Source of the DNA: JBCDIQ01 sp039024295
GTDB lineage: Bacteria; Bacteroidota; Bacteroidia; J057
Length of the DNA stretch: 12,093 nt
Assembly: GCA_039024295.1 (NCBI GenBank)
Contig: JBCDIQ010000162.1
Span: forward strand, 1-12,093
Direction of reading: 5' to 3'
Shown here: positions 7,619-12,093 of the stretch, in pieces
How positions within the stretch are numbered: the stretch's first letter is position 1
Layout of the letters: each line of letters starts with the position of its first letter
Notes under the pieces: generated by a model
Told to the model about the DNA's origin: nothing
What the model saw: the letters and a program-made list of their open reading frames with translations, nothing else
Database searches by the model: none
Position numbers and translations under genes: made by a program

Positions 7619-8197
7619 TCACTCAGAAAATGAAACTTGCCCAATCAGCTGTTTTACTTCCTCTACTGCGACTTCCAGGTTATCATTAATGATGACATGG
7701 TCAAAGTCAGGTGTCAGGGAAAGTTCTTCCTTTGCTTTTGCCAAACGCTGCTCAATGGCCCCTTCATCATCGGTTCCTCTACCCCTCAGCCGCATGGCCA
7801 GCACTTCCAGACTTGGGGGTTGGATGAAAAACGAACAAGCTTCCGTTCCAAATTTCCGTTTCAGGTTTACCCCCCCATACACATCCAGGTCAAATATGGG
7901 TTGCTGTCCCTCTGCCCTGATACGGTCAACCTCAGAAATCAAGGTTCCATAAAACCTGCCTGGATAGACCTCTTCCCATTCCAAAAAGGCATCTTCTTGG
8001 ATTTTTTGTTGGAATTCGTCCACCTGCAGGAAATGATAATCTACTCCATTTACTTCTTTGCCCCTGGGCGGACGGGTGGTAGCAGACACGGAAAAAGACA
8101 GCCGGGGAATGTCTGCTAATAATTGACGAACAATCGTGGTCTTACCGGAACCACTGGGGGCAGAAAATATTAAAATCGGAAAATTGGCTTCGGACAT
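7619..8197 (-). CDS. gmk: guanylate kinase
   Basis: Guanylate kinase phosphorylates GMP (and dGMP) to GDP with ATP, in the cytoplasm; it is essential for nucleotide supply. The 192-residue product fits the usual length. Landmarks are the P-loop APSGSGKT (13-20), the GMP-binding region SATTRPPRGKEVNGVDYHF (38-56), FLEWEEVYPGRFYGT (71-85), FDLDVYGGVNLKRKF (102-116) and the lid segment RLRGRGTDDEGAIEQRL (136-152). VYPGRFYG and FDLDVYGG differ slightly from the commonest forms (VHGNYYG, LDIDVQG), but the catalytic residues look intact. ATG at 8197 is preferred over the ATG at 8218 because it matches homologues and sits just after a perfect -7 promoter element, which the longer form would place inside the gene. 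The T9SS gene follows in the same direction after about 200 bases. Confidence 0.97.
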   Translation of the reverse strand: MSEANFPILIFSAPSGSGKTTIVRQLLADIPRLSFSVSATTRPPRGKEVNGVDYHFLQVDEFQQKIQEDAFLEWEEVYPGRFYGTLISEVDRIRAEGQQPIFDLDVYGGVNLKRKFGTEACSFFIQPPSLEVLAMRLRGRGTDDEGAIEQRLAKAKEELSLTPDFDHVIINDNLEVAVEEVKQLIGQVSFSE

Positions 8198-8200
8198 GGT

Positions 8201-8208
8201 CAAAATTA
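8201..8208 (-). promoter_or_regulatory. gmk promoter -7 element, near-leaderless
   Basis: On the minus strand TAATTTTG is an exact match to the Bacteroidota -7 consensus TAnnTTTG and stands three bases before the gmk ATG. A T-run about 19 bases further upstream could serve as the -33 region, though it lacks the G of TTTG. Transcription would then start at or next to the start codon. Confidence 0.5.
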
Positions 8209-8353
8209 CCAACTCCATGATTCATGAAAAACTAAAAAAATCATTTCTCTGGTTACCAAATGCCTTTTCGACCTATTAAGAGATGAAAGGCAGATAAATT
8301 CTAGTCCGGCCTCCTGGATCCCCCCTCAAGATTTGATTAACTCAACCTCAGTC

Positions 8354-8707
8354 ATGCTAAAAATACTCTCATGCTTATTGGTAATAACTAGCTGCATCTC
8401 CCTTCACGCCCAATCAACGGCACTTATAGCAAGTTCTGACAATCCCCTGGCTTCCCACCAAATGATGCCAGCCCATGAAAACCCACCTTCCACACAAAAA
8501 CCTTCCGAAGCTCCTGCACAAAGGCCCCCTGTTTACCTGGAAGAAGTTCGTCCCATAATCGAACTCGTCTTGGCCCAAAGAAGGGAAATAGAAAACCTAA
8601 AGCTTGAGCAACAAAAGCTGAACAGCCAGCTTGAGGCATTGGAATTTGAACGAGAGGCAAATGAAGCCTTAATGGAACATGTTGAGGACCTTCACTGGGC
8701 AAACTGA
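8354..8707 (+). CDS. small exported coiled-coil protein, unknown function
   Basis: A 117-residue protein I do not recognise. ATG at 8354 gives a compact signal sequence (MLKILSCLLVITSCISLHAQ); an in-frame TTG at 8333 would add seven residues and is unlikely. The signal is ambiguous: HAQ at 18-20 fits signal peptidase I cleavage, while ITSC at 11-14 fits a lipobox, so it could be a lipoprotein anchored at C14. Residues about 30-60 are Pro/Ser/Gln-rich and probably disordered. Residues about 62-112 are strongly charged with Leu/Ile heptads (VRPIIELVLAQRREIENLKL, then QQKLNSQLEALEFEREAN), a predicted coiled coil. It is divergent from gmk and monocistronic, closed by a strong terminator. The signal peptide and terminator support a real gene. 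Confidence 0.75.
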   Translation: MLKILSCLLVITSCISLHAQSTALIASSDNPLASHQMMPAHENPPSTQKPSEAPAQRPPVYLEEVRPIIELVLAQRREIENLKLEQQKLNSQLEALEFEREANEALMEHVEDLHWAN

Positions 8708-8732
8708 CAAAGTTTACACAATTAACAGGCGT

Positions 8733-8771
8733 AAAGCTCGGATTCAGTGATGAATCTGGGCTTTCATTTTT
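8733..8771 (+). terminator. Rho-independent terminator of the small coiled-coil gene
   Basis: A 13-bp stem (8733-8745 with 8752-8764, two G-U pairs) around a 6-base loop AGTGAT, then CATTTTT. It starts 26 bases after the stop codon and has the classic intrinsic-terminator layout. Confidence 0.85.
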
Positions 8772-8872
8772 GGTTCTCTGACAAAACATGCAGGGACCCT
8801 TCTTTAAGAGGTTCGACCCTTTCAGAATCCTAATTTACGGGTTACGTTGGTTAATATACCTATTCAATCCCT

Positions 8873-8990
8873 GGGGTTATAATGACCCCAAGGGGTCAGA
8901 TATATATCTGATAGCTAGGAATTCGCTCGCCCCTGAAGGGGTCGTACATCAATCCCCGCTAAAATTGTCAGAGAACCTCATTTTTTAGCG
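8873..8990. repeat. cluster of short palindromes
   Basis: At least four inverted repeats are packed into about 118 bases. TGACCCC/GGGGTCA (8883-8889/8892-8898) competes with GGGGT/ACCCC (8873-8877/8885-8889). TCAGATATATATCTGA (8896-8911) is a perfect 16-bp palindrome overlapping the first. CCCCT/AGGGG is at 8930-8934/8937-8941. CGCTAAAA/TTTTAGCG (8957-8964/8983-8990) abuts the stop of the paralogue gene at 8993. The segment AAGGGGTC occurs twice. None has a proper U-tract on the minus strand. It resembles a degenerate intergenic palindromic (REP-like) element; that is inference. Confidence 0.5.
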
Positions 8991-8992
8991 CA

Positions 8993-9376
8993 TCAAGCAT
9001 CCGGTTTCCGTCGGACAATCCTTCGGCGACGTCTCCGCACGGGCTTATCTTCTTGAGCCGTACGATAGGGAGAGTCAGATCGGGTCCTTCTTTCAGGCCT
9101 GCGATCATTGCTCCTAACAGGCCGGTTGGCATCCATTTTTCGAAAATATTCATCCAAAAGCTGAAGAGCGACCGGCTGAAAATCAGGAGGGTATGAAAAT
9201 ACCTTAAAAGTGCCATGAGGTTCCTCGCTCTCTACCTTTGGAGGATCCTCTTCATGGGTTTGCCGCCACGTTTCTAAGAGTACGCTTCCATAGCGACAGC
9301 AATGGCCACGGTCTGGTTCACGACCAGCGAGCACCAGCAAATCACGTGCGGTTCGATTTGGAGAAGAAGATTGCAT
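8993..9376 (-). CDS. uncharacterised protein with Arg-rich tail, tandem paralogue A
   Basis: A 127-residue protein of a family I do not recognise; no signal peptide or membrane segment, so probably cytoplasmic. Residues 1-80 form a conserved domain (SSSPNRTARDLLVLAG, RGH, RYG, TWR, HEEDPPKVESEEPHG, VFSYPP, FQP, ALQLLD), about three quarters identical by eye to paralogue B at 9577-9930. Residues 81-127 are low-complexity and very basic (DRRPERRTRS ... PVRRRRRRIVRRKP). In the identical block HEEDPPKVESEEPHG the two genes differ at seven third codon positions and no amino acid, which shows long-term protein-level selection on both. The basic tail suggests binding to nucleic acid or another polyanion; that is inference. 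It lies 200 bases downstream of paralogue B in the same direction. Confidence 0.8.
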   Translation of the reverse strand: MQSSSPNRTARDLLVLAGREPDRGHCCRYGSVLLETWRQTHEEDPPKVESEEPHGTFKVFSYPPDFQPVALQLLDEYFRKMDANRPVRSNDRRPERRTRSDSPYRTAQEDKPVRRRRRRIVRRKPDA

Positions 9377-9481
9377 GGGTTAACTAAGGGTGATTACATA
9401 AGACGGCTTAGGGTCCTTGCTTCTAATTAGTTCATTCCCACCTTGTTGTTGCATACATATACCAAGAGGAAAGTCGATTAG

Positions 9482-9538
9482 AGCTGAAAACGCTTATGCG
9501 TATGTGTTTTTTTCAGCTTGCTGAAATGGCCATTCAGC
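9482..9538. repeat. alternating hairpin array between the paralogues
   Basis: The same arm occurs four times in alternating orientation: AGCTGAAAA (9482-9490), TTTTCAGCT (9510-9518), GCTGAA (9520-9525) and TTCAGC (9533-9538). Pairing 1-2 gives a 9-bp stem whose loop holds ACGC/GCGT (9490-9493/9498-9501). Pairing 2-3 gives TTTCAGC/GCTGAAA with a 2-base loop, and pairing 3-4 gives a 6-bp stem around a TGGCCA core. Adjacent pairings are mutually exclusive. The array lies downstream of paralogue B and upstream of paralogue A on the minus strand. It could be an attenuator, processing site or terminator; no long U-tract follows on the minus strand. Confidence 0.5.
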
Positions 9539-9576
9539 ATGGACTATTGGGCCTTTACTTTGAAATTAAGTCATTT

Positions 9577-9930
9577 TTACTCTGGGCGAATTCTTCGAAT
9601 CCTACGACGCCTTTTTCTTACTGGCTGTTCCTCAGCGGGTTTTCGCCTTATGGTTGCCCGCCTGGGAGCAGGAGGGAATTTTTCTTCATATTCTTTGTAG
9701 TAGGCATCAAGTAACTGTAGGGCTTCGGGTTGAAACTCCGGAGGGTAGCTGAACACATTGAATATTCCATGAGGTTCTTCACTTTCTACCTTCGGAGGAT
9801 CTTCCTCATGTGATTCACGCCAGGTTTTTATCAGAATATCGCCGTATCTGGCTATATGTCCTCGTAATGGTTCCTTTCCTGCAAGCACTAAAATCTGGCG
9901 TGCAGTACGGTTGGGAGAGGAAGATGTCAT
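9577..9930 (-). CDS. uncharacterised protein with Arg-rich tail, tandem paralogue B
   Basis: A 117-residue paralogue of the 8993-9376 gene. The start MTSSSPNRTAR aligns exactly with MQSSSPNRTAR, fixing both starts. The shared N-terminal domain (residues 1-80) contains TWRESHEEDPPKVESEEPHG and FSYPPEFQPEALQLLDAYYK. The tail is shorter and different in sequence but of the same kind: Pro/Arg/Lys-rich, ending RKRRRRIRRIRPE. No signal peptide, membrane segment or catalytic motif is seen. The gene is divergent from tsaD and has the better promoter of the pair, so paralogue A may be read from here too. I cannot name the family. The duplication is clear; the function is open, with polyanion binding through the tail as the only suggestion the sequence supports. 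Confidence 0.8.
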   Translation of the reverse strand: MTSSSPNRTARQILVLAGKEPLRGHIARYGDILIKTWRESHEEDPPKVESEEPHGIFNVFSYPPEFQPEALQLLDAYYKEYEEKFPPAPRRATIRRKPAEEQPVRKRRRRIRRIRPE

Positions 9931-9979
9931 GTCAACTATTCACTACTTTATTAGGACCGTAAATATAAGATATTTTTGA

Positions 9980-10013
9980 TAAATATAGTCACCGATTTAG
10001 GTTGCTGTACAAA
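9980..10013 (-). promoter_or_regulatory. candidate promoter of paralogue B
   Basis: On the minus strand TTTG (10010-10013) is a -33 box and TATATTTA (9980-9987) matches TAnnTTTG at seven of eight bases, separated by 22 bases. This would start transcription roughly 40 bases before the ATG at 9930. A second TATATTTA lies at 9960-9967. The spacing is slightly longer than typical. Confidence 0.4.
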
Positions 10014-10098
10014 TCCCCCCTATGGCGCATGGGTTTCCTGCTGAAGATTTTGGTGGCTTTTTGCCTGCTAGCGAACCGATTGGCTGAGGCTAAAAAAG

Positions 10099-10129
10099 TT
10101 TACTAGCACCTATTCAAATTGTACCTTTA
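10099..10129 (+). promoter_or_regulatory. candidate tsaD promoter, near-leaderless
   Basis: TTTA (10099-10102) and TACCTTTA (10122-10129) are separated by 19 bases and resemble the Bacteroidota -33 TTTG and -7 TAnnTTTG boxes, each one base off. The -7 box ends four bases before the tsaD ATG at 10134, so the transcript would be leaderless or nearly so, as at gmk. Confidence 0.4.
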
Positions 10130-10133
10130 TCCC

Positions 10134-11138
10134 ATGAACCCCTATATCCTGGCGATCGAGTCATCTTGTGATGAAACTTCCGCTGCTGTAAGCCGTGGCA
10201 CCGAGATCCTGAGCAATGTCATCAGTTCTCAACTGGAACACAGCAAATACGGTGGGGTGATTCCGGAATTAGCCTCTCGGTTGCACCAGCAACACATTGT
10301 GGCTGTGGTGCAAGAGGCATTGGAGCAAGCGAAAGTAGATTCACATCAGCTCAACGCAGTGGCCTTTACCAGAGGCCCAGGGCTTTTAGGTGCTTTATTG
10401 GTTGGTACCAGCTTTGCGAAAGCCTATGCCTTCGCCAAGGACATTCCCCTAATCGAGGTCAACCACATGGAGGCACATGTACTGGCCAACTTCATTGATC
10501 CCCCTCTTCCTGCATTTCCTTTCATTTGCCTGACAGTTTCGGGTGGCCATACCCAGCTTACCCTGGTCCGGGATTTCCTGGACATGGAATTATTGGGACA
10601 AAGTATTGATGACGCAGCCGGAGAAGCATTTGACAAGGCTGCCAAGATCATGGACCTGGGCTACCCCGGCGGGCCGCTGATTGATAAATATGCCAAAGAG
10701 GGTGACATCAATTTTTTCAACTTCCCAACTCCCTCGGTTGGGCGGTATGAATTCAGTTTCAGTGGCCTGAAAACCTCTCTGCTGTATTTACTGAAACGCG
10801 GCATCAAACGAGATCCCGAATATATTCAACACAACCTGCAGGATATTGCCGCGAGTTATCAACACCGGATTGTGAGCATTTTGATTGAAAAGCTGCGACT
10901 CGCTGCCAAGGACCATGGTGTCAAACACCTGGCCATTGCGGGGGGAGTTTCTGCGAATTCTTTGCTTAGAAAGCGGTTTCAGGAAATGGCTGATCAATAT
11001 GGATATATGGCTCATATCCCTGCTTTTGCTTATTGCACGGACAATGCTGGGATGATTGCAGCAGCAGCTTACTACAAATACCAGGTAGGAGAATTTGCCG
11101 ACCTGGATGTTCACCCCTTTGCCAGGTTAGGAAAATAA
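10134..11138 (+). CDS. tsaD: tRNA N6-adenosine threonylcarbamoyltransferase
   Basis: TsaD transfers the threonylcarbamoyl group from threonylcarbamoyl-AMP to A37 of tRNAs that read ANN codons (t6A), working in the cytoplasm with TsaB and TsaE. The product has 334 residues, the normal bacterial length. Key features: the ASKHA-fold start ILAIESSCDETSAAV (5-19), GGVIPELASRLH (40-51), TRGPGLLGALLVG (79-91), the metal-binding pair H111 and H115 in NHMEAH, SGGHTQL (136-142), AAGEAFDKAAK (161-171), GGVSANSLLR (270-279) and CTDNAGMIAAAAYY with metal ligand D303. ATG at 10134 is chosen over an in-frame TTG at 10119 because MNPYILAIESSCDE matches the family N-terminus. It appears monocistronic: no tsaB, tsaE or rimI is near. 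All active-site residues are present. Confidence 0.98.
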   Translation: MNPYILAIESSCDETSAAVSRGTEILSNVISSQLEHSKYGGVIPELASRLHQQHIVAVVQEALEQAKVDSHQLNAVAFTRGPGLLGALLVGTSFAKAYAFAKDIPLIEVNHMEAHVLANFIDPPLPAFPFICLTVSGGHTQLTLVRDFLDMELLGQSIDDAAGEAFDKAAKIMDLGYPGGPLIDKYAKEGDINFFNFPTPSVGRYEFSFSGLKTSLLYLLKRGIKRDPEYIQHNLQDIAASYQHRIVSILIEKLRLAAKDHGVKHLAIAGGVSANSLLRKRFQEMADQYGYMAHIPAFAYCTDNAGMIAAAAYYKYQVGEFADLDVHPFARLGK

Positions 11139-11151
11139 GCACTTTATTTTG
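11118..11151 (+). promoter_or_regulatory. possible promoter of the cytochrome lipoprotein gene
   Basis: TTTG (11118-11121, inside the end of tsaD) and TTATTTTG (11144-11151) are 22 bases apart and resemble the -33/-7 boxes, with one mismatch in the second. The start would fall about 55 bases before the ATG at 11213. No terminator is visible after tsaD, so read-through is equally possible. Confidence 0.3.
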
Positions 11152-11212
11152 CGCGAAGCTGCAAGGGTATCAATTGTAAAAAATTAACACCAACCTCCAC
11201 AGCAAGAACTAC

Positions 11213-12064
11213 ATGCGGTCATTCATTTCCCTCCTGTCCCTCTTGAGCATCTTCTTCACCAGCTGTCAAGAAGACATCACCTATCAACTACCTCTATCTT
11301 CCCCTGAAGGGGCTGAATCTTTTACGATCAACGTTGGTCAGGATACCATGATTCGTACAACTTCCGGGATGGAGCTGGAAATCAATCAATCATCACTGAT
11401 CACCAAGCTTTCCAAAGTAACTATTCAGGTAACCTCCGTTCAATCAGCCTACGACCTGATCACAAACAGGCTCAGAACCCTTACCACCAATGGAAAGCTC
11501 TTGAGAACTGAGGGCATGCTATTCATTGGTTCTGAAGATGAGGTAATGATCAATGCTGATGCTCCAATCCAAGTCAAGGTGCCTACAGATGAAGCGGTAT
11601 GGGGGGTAAAGCTATTTTCAGGGGTCAAAAAGGACAGCAGCATATTATGGGAGGAAGCATATGAGGATATTGAAAGTACGATAGACGATGTCCTGCAAAA
11701 TGGAAAAAAATTATTCAGGGGGAATTGTGCCGCTTGCCACAAGATTGAAGGAACCCTGATAGGACCTGGATTGGCCCATGTGACCAAGTTTCGTGATTCC
11801 GCATTTTTGGTGGACTTTACCAAAAACTCTCAAGGAATGATAAAAGCAGGACATAATCTGGCAAATTACCTGTACTCAAAATATTATAAGCAGCGGATGA
11901 CCAGCTTTCCTAACTTAAGTGTTCAGGAAATATCAGACATATACTCATACATAGAGTATGTGGCCAATTACACGGAGGTTACAATTAATCCCTACGCATT
12001 TCCAGACCCCTGTAACTCAGAGCAGTTGATCGCTCAGAATGGAAGGGGGAAGCATTTCCTCTAA
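11213..12064 (+). CDS. lipoprotein with C-terminal cytochrome c domain
   Basis: A 283-residue protein beginning with a lipoprotein signal peptide (MRSFISLLSLLSIFFTSC, lipidated at C18), so anchored to a membrane facing the periplasm or surface. Residues about 30-150 form a beta-rich module (FTINVGQDTMIRTTSGMELE ... VTIQVTSVQSAYDLITN ... TEGMLFIGS ... IQVKVP ... GVKLFSG) resembling modules seen in other Bacteroidota surface lipoproteins. Residues about 160-255 are a class I cytochrome c: heme attachment site CAACH (172-176, axial H176), IGPGL just after it, and the probable axial methionine M229 in QRMTSFPNLSVQEISDIYSY. A short tail with one extra cysteine follows. It should carry electrons; partners are unknown and no oxidase or dehydrogenase gene is in the window. 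tsaD ends 74 bases upstream. The gene is complete. Confidence 0.9.
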   Translation: MRSFISLLSLLSIFFTSCQEDITYQLPLSSPEGAESFTINVGQDTMIRTTSGMELEINQSSLITKLSKVTIQVTSVQSAYDLITNRLRTLTTNGKLLRTEGMLFIGSEDEVMINADAPIQVKVPTDEAVWGVKLFSGVKKDSSILWEEAYEDIESTIDDVLQNGKKLFRGNCAACHKIEGTLIGPGLAHVTKFRDSAFLVDFTKNSQGMIKAGHNLANYLYSKYYKQRMTSFPNLSVQEISDIYSYIEYVANYTEVTINPYAFPDPCNSEQLIAQNGRGKHFL

Positions 12065-12093
12065 AGAAAAACCATTTGTCAACCTCCATTCCC

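Noticed and set aside
7637..8119. 160-codon plus-strand frame opposite gmk
   Set aside because: Shadow of gmk, whose P-loop and lid motifs fix the coding strand.
8788..8988. 66-codon plus-strand reading frame (MQGPFFKRF...)
   Set aside because: It runs through the palindrome cluster, has no promoter or signal of its own, and resembles no family I know; most likely a chance frame, possibly a repeat remnant.
8968..9216. 82-codon minus-strand frame overlapping paralogue A
   Set aside because: Different frame over paralogue A; the paralogue comparison shows that the 8993-9376 frame is the selected one.
8993..9930. Toxin-antitoxin interpretation of the two small adjacent genes
   Set aside because: Both encode the same family rather than a toxin plus antitoxin, they are 200 bases apart rather than overlapping, and no toxin motif is visible.
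1..12093. tRNA, rRNA, CRISPR, insertion-sequence or phage signals
   Set aside because: No cloverleaf, rRNA-like block, regularly spaced direct repeats, transposase, integrase or target-site duplication could be seen on either strand.

Overview
The window looks like chromosomal DNA from a member of the Bacteroidota, most likely of the Saprospiria (Lewinella/Haliscomenobacter-like) type; the phylum is well supported, the finer placement is inference. The reasons are a secreted protein with a type IX secretion (T9SS) C-terminal sorting domain, Bacteroidota-typical families (DUF2911, a DUF937 protein with an EF-hand-like tail, a lipoprotein cytochrome c), Sec signal peptides ending in A-Q, no clear Shine-Dalgarno sites, and TAnnTTTG-type promoter elements. 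I see no rRNA, tRNA, CRISPR array, insertion sequence or phage gene.

Layout. Positions 116-2720 (+) hold a probable two-gene operon: a secreted metal-dependent amidohydrolase fused to a CIA30-like domain, then a secreted TPR protein. A 12-bp perfect hairpin separates it from the convergent DUF2911 gene (2766-3698, -). After a 320-base gap with no clear signal comes a DUF937 gene (4019-4612, +) with a textbook terminator, then a hairpin-rich gap (4639-4822) and the end of a large T9SS-exported Ig-like/PKD repeat protein (4876-7407, -). Guanylate kinase (gmk, 7619-8197, -) lies upstream of it, divergent from a small exported coiled-coil protein (8354-8707, +) that ends in a strong terminator. 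The stretch 8873-8990 is a cluster of short palindromes.

The least explained part is 8993-9930 (-): two tandem paralogous genes of 127 and 117 codons. They share a highly conserved N-terminal domain of about 80 residues and carry diverged, very arginine-rich tails, with an alternating hairpin array between them. I do not recognise the family. Divergent from the pair is tsaD (10134-11138, +), the tRNA t6A threonylcarbamoyltransferase, followed by a lipoprotein with a C-terminal cytochrome c domain (11213-12064, +).

How the genes work together: gmk and tsaD are housekeeping genes (GMP phosphorylation; tRNA t6A modification). Most other products are predicted to act outside the cytoplasm. Apart from the amidohydrolase-TPR pair and the tandem paralogues, nothing ties neighbours into one pathway, so this is mostly ordinary chromosome with one small uncharacterised gene pair.
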